The notes: generated by a model from the letters alone, not told the origin. A stretch of DNA of 32,599 bases from Giesbergeria sp. (GCA_030690515.1 JAUYGP010000403.1:1-32599); one strand, 5' to 3'. Positions 7,763-16,081 are shown, counted from the stretch's first letter. Numbers and translations: made by a program.

Positions 7763-10162
7763 ATGTCTAGATTTCAAGTGAAGAAAGTCGCCGTGCTGGG
7801 CGCGGGCGTGATGGGCGCGCAGATTGCTGCGCACCTGGTCAACGTCAAGGTGCCGGTGGTGCTGTTTGACCTGCCGGCCAAGGAAGGCCCCAAGAACGGC
7901 ATCGTCACCCGTGCCGTCGAAGGCCTGAAGAAGCTCAAGCCCTCGCCGCTGGGCGTGGCGGACGATGCTGCGCTGATCGGCCAGGCCAATTACGAAGAGC
8001 ATCTGGAGCAACTGCGCGACTGCGACCTCATCATTGAGGCCATCGCTGAGCGCATGGACTGGAAGCTCGATCTGTACAAAAAGATCGCGCCTTTCGTCAA
8101 TCCGAACGCCATCGTGGCGTCCAACACCTCGGGCCTGTCGATCACGAAACTGAGCGAAGCACTGCCTGAGAATATCAAGCCACGTTTCTGCGGCATCCAC
8201 TTCTTCAACCCACCGCGCTACATGACGCTGGTGGAGTTGATCGATACCCCCACCACCGCCCCTGAGGTGCTCGACCAGCTCGAAGCCTTTGTCACCAGCG
8301 GTCTGGGCAAAGGCGTGGTGCGCGCGCACGACACCCCCAATTTTGTCGCCAACCGCGTCGGTATTGCCGGCATGCTGGCCACGATGAAGGAGGTCGAGAA
8401 CTTTGGCCTGACCTTTGACGTGGTGGACGACCTCACCGGCAGGAAGCTCGGCCGCGCCAGCAGCGGCACCTTCCGCACGGCCGACGTGGTGGGCTTGGAC
8501 ACGATGAACCACGTGATCAAGACGCTGCAGGACAACCTGGACGAAAAGAGCGATCCGTTCTACGGCAGCTTTGAAACCCCTGCCGTGCTCAAGAAGCTGT
8601 TGGAGCTGGGTAACCTGGGCCAGAAAACCAAGGCAGGTTTCTACAAGAAGGTGGGCCGCGACGTTCTGCGTTTTGACCTGGAAGGCGAAGAGTACGTGCC
8701 CGGCGGCCAGAAGGCCGACGAGGTGTACGGCCGCATGTTGAAAAAACCTGCTGCCGAGCGCCTGAAACTCCTGCGCAATGCCGAAGGCGCGCAGGGCCAG
8801 TTTCTGTGGGCCATTTTGCGCAACAGCTTCCATTACGCTGCCGTGCACTTGGGCACGATTGCCGACAACGCCCGCGACATTGATCAGGCCATGCGCTGGG
8901 GCTTCGGCATGAAGCAGGGCCCGTTCGAGCTGTGGCAAGAGGCTGGCTGGCTTGACGTGGCGAAGATGATCCAGGAAGACATCGACGCGGGCAAGTCACT
9001 GTCCAAGGCGCCGCTGCCTGAGTGGGTCTTCAAGGGCCCCGTGGCCGAGGCCGGTGGCGTGCACACCGCGCAAGGCTCCTGGAGCGCATCCAAGGCAAAG
9101 TTCATCCCGCGCCGCGAGTTGCCGGTGTACGAGCGCCAGCATTTCCCCGAGGCGCTGCTGGGCGAGACCCTGCCCGACTACAAGACGGCGGGCAAGACCC
9201 TGCACGAAGACGACGCCATCCGCCTGTGGACGCTGGACGACGAAGTGGTGATCGCCAGCATCAAGACCAAGATGCACGCCATCAGCCCCGACGTGGCCGA
9301 GGGCCTGGCCATGGCGGTCGATATTGCCGAGAAGGACTACAAGGCCGTGGTGGTGTGGTCGGGCGACGAGCCCTTCAGCGCCGGTGCCGACCTGCAGGCC
9401 ATGCTGCCCGCGTTCATGATTGCGGGTGTCAGCGCCATTGAGGGCGCCGAGCAGGAGCTGCAGAACACCATGCTGCGCCTGCGCTACGCCGGTGTGCCCG
9501 TGGTGTCGGCCATTCGTGGCCTGGCGCTGGGCGGTGGCTGCGAGCTGGCCGTGCACTCAGCTCGCCGCGTGGTGCACATGGAAAGCTACATCGGTCTGGT
9601 CGAAGTGGGCGTGGGCCTGGTGCCCGGCGCTGGTGGCCTGACCTATATCGCCCGCCGCGCCGCCGAGAACATGGCGCAGTCCACGTCCAAGGACGTGCTG
9701 CCTTTCCTGACCGAAGGCTTCACTGCCGCCGCCATGGCCAAGGTGGGCACCAGTGCGCTGGAATCGCGCAAGCTGGGCTTCCTGCTCGAGAGCGATGTCA
9801 TCGTGCCGCACAAGGACGAACTGCTGTTCGTCGCCCTCAACGAAGCCAAGGCCATGGCCCGGGGCGGCTGGCGTGCACCGCACAAGCGGCTGTTCCCGGT
9901 GGCTGGCCGCAGCGGCATTGCCACCATCAAGGCGCAGTTGGTCAACATGCGCGACGGCGGCTTCATCAGCGCACACGACTTCCACATCTCCAGCCTGATC
10001 GCAGGCGTGGTGTGTGGCGGCGACGTAGACGCCGGTGCCTTGGTCAGCGAGGAATACCTCATGGCCATGGAGCGCAAGGCCTTCTGTAGCCTGATCACCC
10101 ATCCCAAGACGCAGGAACGTATCCTGGGCATGCTCAGCACCGGCAAGCCGGTTCGCAACTGA
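7763..10162 (+). CDS. 3-hydroxyacyl-CoA dehydrogenase / enoyl-CoA hydratase fusion (FadN-like)
   Basis: Bifunctional beta-oxidation enzyme of 799 residues: hydrates trans-2-enoyl-CoA and oxidises the resulting 3-hydroxyacyl-CoA with NAD. The dehydrogenase comes first: GAGVMG (13-18) is the NAD-binding loop, IEAIAERMDWK and NTSGLSI the substrate region, and HFFNPPRYM carries the catalytic His. The crotonase domain is about 495-690, with FSAGADLQAML as oxyanion segment, Glu594 in GGGCELA and Glu614 in GLVEVGVG. These two glutamates lie 20 residues apart, as in rat crotonase, so hydratase activity is expected. Domain order is the reverse of E. coli FadB and like Bacillus FadN. ATG 7763 follows GGAGAAAC and is preferred to the in-frame start at 7736. 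Confidence 0.92.
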   Translation: MSRFQVKKVAVLGAGVMGAQIAAHLVNVKVPVVLFDLPAKEGPKNGIVTRAVEGLKKLKPSPLGVADDAALIGQANYEEHLEQLRDCDLIIEAIAERMDWKLDLYKKIAPFVNPNAIVASNTSGLSITKLSEALPENIKPRFCGIHFFNPPRYMTLVELIDTPTTAPEVLDQLEAFVTSGLGKGVVRAHDTPNFVANRVGIAGMLATMKEVENFGLTFDVVDDLTGRKLGRASSGTFRTADVVGLDTMNHVIKTLQDNLDEKSDPFYGSFETPAVLKKLLELGNLGQKTKAGFYKKVGRDVLRFDLEGEEYVPGGQKADEVYGRMLKKPAAERLKLLRNAEGAQGQFLWAILRNSFHYAAVHLGTIADNARDIDQAMRWGFGMKQGPFELWQEAGWLDVAKMIQEDIDAGKSLSKAPLPEWVFKGPVAEAGGVHTAQGSWSASKAKFIPRRELPVYERQHFPEALLGETLPDYKTAGKTLHEDDAIRLWTLDDEVVIASIKTKMHAISPDVAEGLAMAVDIAEKDYKAVVVWSGDEPFSAGADLQAMLPAFMIAGVSAIEGAEQELQNTMLRLRYAGVPVVSAIRGLALGGGCELAVHSARRVVHMESYIGLVEVGVGLVPGAGGLTYIARRAAENMAQSTSKDVLPFLTEGFTAAAMAKVGTSALESRKLGFLLESDVIVPHKDELLFVALNEAKAMARGGWRAPHKRLFPVAGRSGIATIKAQLVNMRDGGFISAHDFHISSLIAGVVCGGDVDAGALVSEEYLMAMERKAFCSLITHPKTQERILGMLSTGKPVRN

Positions 10163-10163
10163 C

Positions 10164-10691
10164 ATGGGCCGCGCTGCTGCAACCCTCGCGGCCACACGCC
10201 CCAACCGGCTGGCTCGTACCCTGGGCCAGCTCGATCGGGTGCCTGCGGTTGCCCGCCCCTGGGCGCGCAACCTGGTGCTGCGCCGCGCTGTGCCTTTCAC
10301 GGGTACAGCGGGGTTGCAGTACGTGGCGCTGACGCCGCAGCGTGTGGAAGTGGCCGTGGCCAACCAGCGCCGCGTACAAAACCATATCCACGGCGTGCAC
10401 GCCGCCGCCATGACGCTGCTGGCCGAAACGGCTACCGGCATGGTGGTGGGCATGAATGTGCGCGACGACTGCCTGCCACTGGCCAAGGAGCTGAAGGTTG
10501 CGTTCAAGAAGCGCGCCCAGGGCGCCTTGCGTGCAGTCGCCACCCTCACCGTCGAACAGCGCGCACTGATGCAGCAAAGCGACAAAGGCGAGGTGCAGGT
10601 GCAGGTCACCGTGACCGACGAAACCGGCGCCGAGCCGGTGCAATGTGAATTTACCTGGGCCTGGATTCCCTCCAGCCGCCCCAAGAACTGA
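10164..10691 (+). CDS. DUF4442 hotdog-fold protein (putative thioesterase)
   Basis: A 175-residue protein whose ATG comes one base after the stop of the bifunctional enzyme and which is followed after 11 bases by the thiolase, so it is translated from the same message. The stretch NHIHGVHAAAMTLLAETATGMVVG has the hotdog-fold central helix with an HGVH(A) motif like that of PaaI/DUF4442 proteins, and FKKRAQGALRAVATL supplies the next strands. Members are thought to be acyl-CoA thioesterases, but few have been tested. A role in releasing stalled acyl-CoA intermediates fits the context. The N-terminal 45 residues are basic and amphipathic; no signal peptide is evident. Confidence 0.72.
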   Translation: MGRAAATLAATRPNRLARTLGQLDRVPAVARPWARNLVLRRAVPFTGTAGLQYVALTPQRVEVAVANQRRVQNHIHGVHAAAMTLLAETATGMVVGMNVRDDCLPLAKELKVAFKKRAQGALRAVATLTVEQRALMQQSDKGEVQVQVTVTDETGAEPVQCEFTWAWIPSSRPKN

Positions 10692-10702
10692 AGGAGTACC
10701 CC

Positions 10703-11899
10703 ATGGCTAAACAAGTCCAGGAAGCCTACATCGTTGCCGCCACGCGCATGCCCATTGGGCGCTCGGGCCGCGGCTACTTCCGCAATACCCGCCCCGACGA
10801 TCTGCTGGTCGCCGCCATCAAGAGCGCCATGCTGCAGGTGCCCACGCTGGATCCCAAGGCGATCGAGGATTCCATCATTGGTTGCTCGTTCCCCGAGGGC
10901 GAGCAGGGCATGAACATGGCCCGCATTGCCATGGGCCTGGCTTTTGACCACCCCGTGGGCGGCATCACCGTCAACCGCTTTTGCGCCTCTGGCGTGAGCG
11001 CCATCCAGATGGCGGCCGACCGCATCCGCGTGGGCGAGGCCGACGTGCTGATTGCCGGTGGCGCTGAATCCATGAGCATGGTGCCCATGGGCGGCAACAA
11101 GCCGTCGTTCAACCCCGAGGTGTTTGCCCGCGACGAGAACGTCGGCATTGCCTATGGCATGGGCCTGACGGCCGAAAAAGTAGCCCAGCAGTGGAAGGTA
11201 TCGCGCGAAGACCAGGACGCTTTTGCGCTGGAATCGCACCTGCGTGCCATCAAGGCCCAGCAAGCCGGTGAGTTCACCGACGAAATCACGCCCTTCGAAA
11301 TCACCGAGCGCACGCCCGATCTGGCCACCGGCGAAGTGACCACCAGGACGCGCACTGTGAACTTGGACGAAGGCCCCCGCCCCGACACCTCGCTCGAAGG
11401 CCTGGCCAAACTGCGGCCCGTGTTTGCCGCACGTGGCAGCGTCACGGCGGGCAATAGCTCGCAGACCAGCGACGGTGCGGGCGCCTTGATTCTGGCCAGT
11501 GAGAAGGCCGTGAAGCAGTTTGGTTTGACGCCACTGGCGCGTTTTGTCAGCTTCGCCGCACGCGGCGTACCGCCCGAAATCATGGGCATCGGCCCCATCG
11601 AGGCAATTCCTGCTGCGTTGCGCTACGCCGGCCTCAAGCACGAGGACATTGGCTGGTACGAGCTCAACGAAGCCTTTGCCGCCCAGTCGCTTGCCGTGGT
11701 GCGCACGCTGGGCCTGAACCCGGCCACGGTCAACCCCATGGGCGGCGCGATTGCACTGGGGCACCCGCTGGGTGCCACTGGCGCGATCCGCGCCGCCACG
11801 GTGGTGCACGCGCTGCGCCGCCACAAGCTGAAGTACGGCATGGTGACGATGTGTGTCGGCACCGGCCAAGGCGCAGCAGGAATCTTTGAGGCTGTCTAA
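10703..11899 (+). CDS. Acetyl-CoA C-acyltransferase (3-ketoacyl-CoA thiolase)
   Basis: Cleaves 3-ketoacyl-CoA with CoA to give acetyl-CoA and a shortened acyl-CoA, the last step of beta-oxidation. The 398-residue length is normal. Catalytic residues are visible: nucleophile Cys94 in NRFCASGVSA, the NEAFAAQS loop, His354 in GGAIALGHPLGATG and Cys384 in MCVGTGQGAAG. RIRVGEADVLIAGGAESMS and the ending GIFEAV are also typical. A good AAGGAG lies before the ATG. It is the last gene of the tightly spaced operon that begins with the TetR gene; a family-B repeat follows. FadA/FadI type is likely given the neighbouring bifunctional enzyme, but chain-length preference cannot be read from sequence. Confidence 0.93.
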   Translation: MAKQVQEAYIVAATRMPIGRSGRGYFRNTRPDDLLVAAIKSAMLQVPTLDPKAIEDSIIGCSFPEGEQGMNMARIAMGLAFDHPVGGITVNRFCASGVSAIQMAADRIRVGEADVLIAGGAESMSMVPMGGNKPSFNPEVFARDENVGIAYGMGLTAEKVAQQWKVSREDQDAFALESHLRAIKAQQAGEFTDEITPFEITERTPDLATGEVTTRTRTVNLDEGPRPDTSLEGLAKLRPVFAARGSVTAGNSSQTSDGAGALILASEKAVKQFGLTPLARFVSFAARGVPPEIMGIGPIEAIPAALRYAGLKHEDIGWYELNEAFAAQSLAVVRTLGLNPATVNPMGGAIALGHPLGATGAIRAATVVHALRRHKLKYGMVTMCVGTGQGAAGIFEAV

Positions 11900-11911
11900 C
11901 TGGCTACTGCG

Positions 11912-12003
11912 CGGGTCATCTGCGTCGTTGGGCGGTGCTCGCCATCCTCACGTACCTTGAGTACGTTCTGGGGGCTCCGCTCCGTCCGCCTAGCAGCCCA
12001 TCC
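11912..12003. repeat. Family-B intergenic repeat, copy 2
   Basis: Block order TGCGTCGTTG, GCTCGCCATCCTCACGTAC, a 6-bp inverted repeat (ACGTAC-cttga-GTACGT, 11950-11966), CTGGGGGCTCCGCTCC, CCGCCTAGCAG. It has the same plan as 4491-4570, in the same orientation. It lies directly after the thiolase gene and could serve as its transcript end, although no T-tract follows the hairpin. Confidence 0.55.
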
Positions 12004-12094
12004 CGCTCGCTACGCCCTTGATGGCAGGGTGTAGGCCCTTTCTTGAGGGCGGAGTGTTCTGAAACTCAAGCTGGCGCAGATCAGCGTGATCGAC

Positions 12095-12100
12095 AGGAGG
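12095..12100 (+). promoter_or_regulatory. Ribosome binding site fixing the hydrolase start
   Basis: AGGAGG, a full consensus Shine-Dalgarno, lies six bases before ATG 12107. It decides against the track start at 12086, which would put the site inside the gene. Confidence 0.8.
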
Positions 12101-12106
12101 CACGGT

Positions 12107-12982
12107 ATGAACAAGCAGAGCTTGCAGGTTGACGCCACCACCACGGTAGCAACATGCGTCTTTGAGCCCGAGGGCACGGCGCGCGCCAGCGTCGTCATTG
12201 GCGGGGCGATGGGGGTGCGGCAGGACTACTACGCATCGTTTGCGCAGTGGCTGGCGGGGCAGGGTTTTCGGGTCACCACCTTTGACTACCGGGGCCAGGG
12301 GGATTCCTTGCAAGGCCCCATGCGCGCGGTACGGGCCGATCTGCTGGACTGGGCACGCGACTATGAAGCCGTCATATCGGCGGCCCGAACTGCGATACCG
12401 GATGTGCCGCTGTACCTGCTGGGCCACAGCCTGGGTGCGCAGCTCCCGGGCCTGCTAAAAAACCCTGCGCAGGTCGATGGCCTGCTCAGCGTGGCGGCGG
12501 GTAGTGGTTACTGGCGTGAGAACGCGCCGCGCCTCAAGCGCATGGTGCCGTATTTTTGGTGGGTGCTGGTGCCGCTCGCTACGCGCCTGTGGGGCTATTT
12601 TCCGGGGCGCACGCTGCGCAAGGTGGGCGACTTGCCTGCGGGTGTGATCCTGCAATGGCGCCGCTGGTGCCTTAATCCCACCTACAGCGTGGGGGCCGAA
12701 GGCCCTGCCGCCGCGCAAAGCTATGCGGACGTGCGCTTTCCGGTGCTGGCGCTGTGGATGAGCGATGACGAGTTGATGACCCTGCGCGGCACGCACAGCC
12801 TGGTCAAGCTCTACCGCAATGCCCCGGCCCGGATCGAGCGCATTGCGCCCGAAGACATCAACGCCCTGCGCATCGGGCATTTCGGGTTCTTCCGCGAGCA
12901 GTTTCGCCAGACGCTGTGGCCGCGGGCCGTGGCCGACCTGATGGGGCTGGCCGGGCTGCCAGTCACCGGCACGACGGTTTAA
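12107..12982 (+). CDS. Alpha/beta hydrolase (serine aminopeptidase S33 / monoacylglycerol-lipase-like)
   Basis: A 291-residue soluble hydrolase. The nucleophile elbow GHSLGAQ gives Ser108; Asp220 (or Asp221) in LALWMSDDEL and His258 in RIGHFGFFRE complete a plausible catalytic triad in the right order. TFDYRGQGDS before the elbow is typical of the Hydrolase_4/S33 group. No signal peptide or membrane segment is convincing, so it is probably cytoplasmic. The substrate is unknown; its position between a thiolase and a thioesterase suggests an ester or thioester of a fatty acid, by context only. The middle segment (about 140-200), rich in Trp, Arg and Pro, would form the lid. A consensus AGGAGG fixes the start. 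The gap to the next gene is only 28 bases. Confidence 0.82.
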   Translation: MNKQSLQVDATTTVATCVFEPEGTARASVVIGGAMGVRQDYYASFAQWLAGQGFRVTTFDYRGQGDSLQGPMRAVRADLLDWARDYEAVISAARTAIPDVPLYLLGHSLGAQLPGLLKNPAQVDGLLSVAAGSGYWRENAPRLKRMVPYFWWVLVPLATRLWGYFPGRTLRKVGDLPAGVILQWRRWCLNPTYSVGAEGPAAAQSYADVRFPVLALWMSDDELMTLRGTHSLVKLYRNAPARIERIAPEDINALRIGHFGFFREQFRQTLWPRAVADLMGLAGLPVTGTTV

Positions 12983-13010
12983 GTCGTGATTTAGCGGCAC
13001 ACTGTCCAGC

Positions 13011-13838
13011 ATGACGACGACACCCCATTCTTTTGATCAGGCACTGGTGCTTGAATCCACGGCGGCCGGCCACTATCGGGGGCACACCAGTCCCGCCTAC
13101 TGGAACATGGTCGGTCCCTTTGGCGGCATCACGGCGGCCACGATGTTGCGCGCCATCCTGCTGCACCCGGACCGCCTGGGTGATCCGCTCTCGCTGACCG
13201 TCAACTATGCGGGTGCGCTGTCCACCGGGCCGTTCACCGTGCAGGCCACGCCGGTGCGTACCAACCGTTCCACGCAGCACTGGACCGTGTCCATTGTGCA
13301 AACGGAGGCGCAGGGCGAGCAGGTGGTCACCACCACTGCCACAGCGGTCACGGCCGTGCGGCGCGAGACCTGGAGCCTGGCCGATGTGGCCATGCCCACC
13401 GTGCCCGGCCCCGAAGGGCTGGACGCCTACCCGCCCGCACCGGGCATCGAGTGGTTCGGCCGCTACGACCTGCGGCCCGTGACCGGGGCCTTGCCACGGC
13501 AATGGAATGGCCAGGGCGACAGCAGCTTGTCGCAGGTGTGGATGCGCGACAACCCGGCACGACCCCTCGATTTTTGTGCGCTGGCCGCGCTGGCCGATGT
13601 GTTCTTTCCGCGTGTCTGGCTGCGCCGCGCCGTGCACGTGCCTGCGGGAACGGTGTCGATCACGGTGTATTTCCATGCCAGTCCGGCGCAACTGGAAGCG
13701 ACGGGGACAGGCCATGTACTGGGGCAGGCGCGTGCACAAGAGTTTCGCAACGGCTTTTTCGACCAGACCGTGCAGTTGTGGAGCGAGAGCGGCACCATGC
13801 TCGCCACCAGCCACCAGATTGTTTACTACAAGGAATAG
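13011..13838 (+). CDS. TesB-like acyl-CoA thioesterase (double hotdog)
   Basis: A 275-residue protein with two hotdog repeats of about 130 residues each. The N-terminal half has YWNMVGPFGGITAATMLRAIL, the helix of the first hotdog in the TesB/4HBT_3 family, and the C-terminal half has DFCALAALADVFFPRVWLR followed by SITVYFHA, the second. This layout is that of TesB-type thioesterases, which hydrolyse acyl-CoA to free acid and CoA in the cytoplasm. It lies between the alpha/beta hydrolase and an enoyl-CoA isomerase-like gene on the same strand with short gaps. It ends in TAG with no family-like sequence after it, so here TAG works as a normal stop. No strong Shine-Dalgarno is seen before the ATG. 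Confidence 0.8.
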   Translation: MTTTPHSFDQALVLESTAAGHYRGHTSPAYWNMVGPFGGITAATMLRAILLHPDRLGDPLSLTVNYAGALSTGPFTVQATPVRTNRSTQHWTVSIVQTEAQGEQVVTTTATAVTAVRRETWSLADVAMPTVPGPEGLDAYPPAPGIEWFGRYDLRPVTGALPRQWNGQGDSSLSQVWMRDNPARPLDFCALAALADVFFPRVWLRRAVHVPAGTVSITVYFHASPAQLEATGTGHVLGQARAQEFRNGFFDQTVQLWSESGTMLATSHQIVYYKE

Positions 13839-13891
13839 GGCCGCATCTCCCGCGTGTCCAGCCTGCTTTCCATTTTTCAGGAACCCGTCCC

Positions 13892-14668
13892 ATGAGCGAA
13901 ATCCAAAACGACATCCTGGTGCACACCGAAGCCGGTGTGACCACCATCACCTTGAACCGGGTGGACAAGAAGAACTCCCTCACCCGCGCCATGTACACCA
14001 CGCTGGCTGAAACCTTCGAGGCAGCCGCCCCAGGAACCGATGTGCGTGCCGTGGTGCTGCAGGGCGATGTGGCCGTGTTCAGCGCCGGGAATGACATTGG
14101 CGACTTCCTGCAGCAGCCCCCGGCCTCGCAGGACTCGCCCGTGTTCCGCTTCCTGCGCGCCATCGCCACCTTTCCCAAGCCCGTGGTGGCTGCGGTCTGT
14201 GGCCCGGCGGTGGGCATCGGCACCACCATGCTGCTGCACTGCGATCTGGTCTACGCGGGCGATAACGCTGCGTTTTCCATGCCCTTCGTCAACCTGGGCC
14301 TGTGCCCCGAGGCCGCTTCGAGCCTGCTGGTGCCGCAGATGCTGGGCTACCACCGCGCAGCCGAGGCGCTTTTGCTGGGTGAGCCCTTCATGGCCGAGGC
14401 CGCGATGGAAGTGGGCCTGGTCAACCGCGTGGTGCCCCCCACTGAATGCAACGCCATCGCCCAGTCCCAGGCCCGCAAGCTGGCGGCCAAGCCGCTGTCG
14501 TCGCTGATCGAGACCAAGCGCCTGATGAAGCTGGGCCAGACGGCGCCCGTACTTGCGCGCATGGCCGAGGAGGGTGAAAGCTTTGGTCGCATGCTGAGCG
14601 AACCCGCCGCACGCGAAGCTTTCACGGCATTCATGGCCAAAAGAAAGCCTGATTTCAGCCAATGCTGA
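13892..14668 (+). CDS. Enoyl-CoA hydratase/isomerase family protein, isomerase-like (copy 1)
   Basis: A 258-residue crotonase-fold enzyme. FSAGNDIGDFLQ gives the oxyanion-hole segment and GPAVGIGTTMLLHCDLVYA the central helix. Where true hydratases have GGGCELA, this has GIGTTML, so the first catalytic Glu is missing. One acid remains, Glu140 in NLGLCPEAASSLLVPQ. This pattern resembles delta3,delta2-enoyl-CoA isomerases of the ECI2/PECI type rather than hydratases, so a role in moving double bonds of unsaturated fatty acids is more likely; this assignment is inference from motifs. The start is ATG 13892; the track ORF extends upstream only because the frame happens to be open through the neighbouring thioesterase gene. 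Confidence 0.85.
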   Translation: MSEIQNDILVHTEAGVTTITLNRVDKKNSLTRAMYTTLAETFEAAAPGTDVRAVVLQGDVAVFSAGNDIGDFLQQPPASQDSPVFRFLRAIATFPKPVVAAVCGPAVGIGTTMLLHCDLVYAGDNAAFSMPFVNLGLCPEAASSLLVPQMLGYHRAAEALLLGEPFMAEAAMEVGLVNRVVPPTECNAIAQSQARKLAAKPLSSLIETKRLMKLGQTAPVLARMAEEGESFGRMLSEPAAREAFTAFMAKRKPDFSQC

Positions 14669-14745
14669 AGGCTTGAGTCTCTCGGGCGGCCCGCGCCGCA
14701 GGCCGGGTCCGGTGTCCTGCAATTCTGTGCACACACAGTACTTTT

Positions 14746-14803
14746 AGGTCAAAATGGCCTCTAGCGCCTATGTATATTGCGCTAGTAGCTATTAAAACAG
14801 AAG
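14746..14803 (+). repeat. Family-A palindromic repeat, copy 3 (intergenic, best preserved)
   Basis: AGGTCAAAATGGCCT followed by perfect inverted arms CTAGCGC (14761-14767) and GCGCTAG (14779-14785) around an AT-rich 11-base loop, then TAGCTATTAAAA. It is the reference copy in this window. It stands in the 184-base spacer between the isomerase-like gene and the thioesterase at 14853; the remainder of that spacer shows no gene. Confidence 0.75.
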
Positions 14804-14852
14804 CAATCGATGTCGGTGCCGTGCGCCGGTACCGTGCCCATCCAGGACCCCC

Positions 14853-15335
14853 ATGAGCAAAACCCCCGCGCCGGTCAAACCCTTCGAGCCTGAGTTCATT
14901 GCCGGGCTCAAGTCCATCTTCGAGGAAAAGATCGTCTTCAACCAGGTTCTGGGGCTGAAGATCGTGAGCATGGCGCCCGAGCAAGTCGTCGGGCGTATCG
15001 ACATGAAGCCCGAGTTGGTGGGCCACTTTGCTTACAACCGCATCCATGGGGGTGTCATCAGTGCCGGGCTGGACGCCATGGGCGGGCTGGCTGTGATGGC
15101 CGCCATCGGCGCCCGCCACATGGACGAGGAACCCTTGCAGCGCCTGCACCGCTTTGCCAAGCTGGGCACCATCGACCTGCGTATCGATTACTTGCGCCCC
15201 GGCATTGGCGACCATTTCGAGCTGCGCGCGCAGGTGCTGCGCCTGGGCTCGCGCGTGGCGACCACGCGCATGGAGTTTCTGGGGCCCGACGGCCAGATCA
15301 TGTCGGCAGGGGCTGCCGCCTACATCGTTTCCTGA
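14853..15335 (+). CDS. PaaI/YigI-like hotdog thioesterase
   Basis: A 160-residue single-hotdog protein. The segment YNRIHGGVISAGLDAMGGLAVMAAIG carries the HGGV(I) motif and the long central helix of the 4HBT family, and LGTIDLRIDYLRPG the following strand, as in E. coli YigI and related acyl-CoA thioesterases. Length and the leading helical 30 residues (FIAGLKSIFEEKIVFNQVLGLKI) match YigI as remembered. It probably hydrolyses medium- or long-chain acyl-CoA in the cytoplasm. ATG 14853 is followed directly by the conserved part and no better start is seen. A family-A repeat copy lies 50 bases upstream, so its promoter, if any, would be beyond or within that repeat. Confidence 0.8.
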   Translation: MSKTPAPVKPFEPEFIAGLKSIFEEKIVFNQVLGLKIVSMAPEQVVGRIDMKPELVGHFAYNRIHGGVISAGLDAMGGLAVMAAIGARHMDEEPLQRLHRFAKLGTIDLRIDYLRPGIGDHFELRAQVLRLGSRVATTRMEFLGPDGQIMSAGAAAYIVS

Positions 15336-15488
15336 CGATCGACCGTACGGGACCGTGGCACGCATGTGTGCTGCTGCAAAGACTGCAAGCGCATGCAAGC
15401 ATCGAACCGTTTGGTTACCGTTCTTGCGCAATACAGGCAGCTTTTGCATCGATCGGTGGTCATCATGGTCTCTTTTCTAGGAGATCCC

Positions 15489-16025
15489 ATGGCCGTGCAA
15501 AACCCCTTCTTTGGCAAGCGTGAACCCGAAACTTTCCAGCCTCGCCAGCCCACCATTGCGCAGGGCAGCGCCAACGGACTGAATCCTGCCGGGAACACCA
15601 GCCAGGCGTCTTCTGCGGCGGCCAGCGCCAAAGCGCCGGTCGAAAGCGTTGGCAGCAAGCTGACGGTGGGCCCCAACATCAAGCTCAAGGGCGTTGAGAT
15701 CACCGATTGCGACACCCTGGTGGTCGAGGGTACGGTCGAAGCCACCATGGATTCGCGCGTGATCCAGATCTCGGAGCAGGGCGCCTTTCGGGGTTCGGCC
15801 GATATTGATATCGCCGAAATCCGGGGCGACTTCAACGGCACGCTCACGGTACGGCAGAAGCTGGTGATTTTCAGTACCGGCAAGGTGAGCGGCAAGATCC
15901 GCTATGGCAAGCTGGTGATCGAGGAAGGTGGCCAGATCTCGGGCGAAATCGATGTGGGCACTGCGAGCAGCGCGCCGCGCAGCACGGGCGCGCGCAGCCC
16001 CGAGGCGGTTGCCATCGCCGCCTGA
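15489..16025 (+). CDS. Bactofilin family cytoskeletal protein
   Basis: A 178-residue polymer-forming protein. Residues about 55-160 form the bactofilin (DUF583) beta-helix, seen as regular strand-turn repeats such as LVVEGTVEATMDSRVIQISEQGAFRG, IDIAEIRGDFNGTLTVRQKLVIFSTGKVSGKIRY and LVIEEGGQISGEI. The first 50 residues are Ser/Ala/Gln-rich and disordered, with NPFFGKRE at the start resembling the short N-terminal membrane-binding motif of bactofilins. The C-terminal 20 residues are also disordered. AGGAG five bases before ATG 15489 fixes the start. Bactofilins scaffold cell-wall enzymes or polar structures; no M23 peptidase partner is next to it. Its place among acyl-CoA genes looks incidental. 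The 153-base spacer before it shows no other gene. Confidence 0.88.
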   Translation: MAVQNPFFGKREPETFQPRQPTIAQGSANGLNPAGNTSQASSAAASAKAPVESVGSKLTVGPNIKLKGVEITDCDTLVVEGTVEATMDSRVIQISEQGAFRGSADIDIAEIRGDFNGTLTVRQKLVIFSTGKVSGKIRYGKLVIEEGGQISGEIDVGTASSAPRSTGARSPEAVAIAA

Positions 16026-16069
16026 CCCGCATCCCTGCGGTGGATGCACCGCCGCAGAATCATTTCACA

Positions 16070-16081
16070 AAGCATTTGCTT
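16070..16081. promoter_or_regulatory. Putative operator of the second TetR gene
   Basis: AAGCA-TT-TGCTT is an inverted repeat with 5-bp arms and a 2-base spacer, 34 bases before ATG 16116. Its position in the leader of a TetR-family gene makes autoregulation likely. Arms are short, so chance occurrence is possible. Confidence 0.4.

Noticed and set aside
7580-8938. 452-residue minus-strand open frame opposite the FadN-like gene
   Set aside because: Antisense shadow without recognisable domain or ribosome binding site.
9557-11869. 770-residue open frame on the minus strand opposite the bifunctional enzyme, DUF4442 gene and thiolase
   Set aside because: Its translation is His/Gly/Ala-rich with no family motifs, as expected from the antisense of GC-rich genes with strong third-position bias. 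The plus-strand genes have clear catalytic motifs.
16037-16057. Imperfect hairpin after the bactofilin gene (CTGCGGTG ... CACCGCCGCAG)
   Set aside because: Arms pair only with a bulge and no T-tract follows; not convincing as a terminator.
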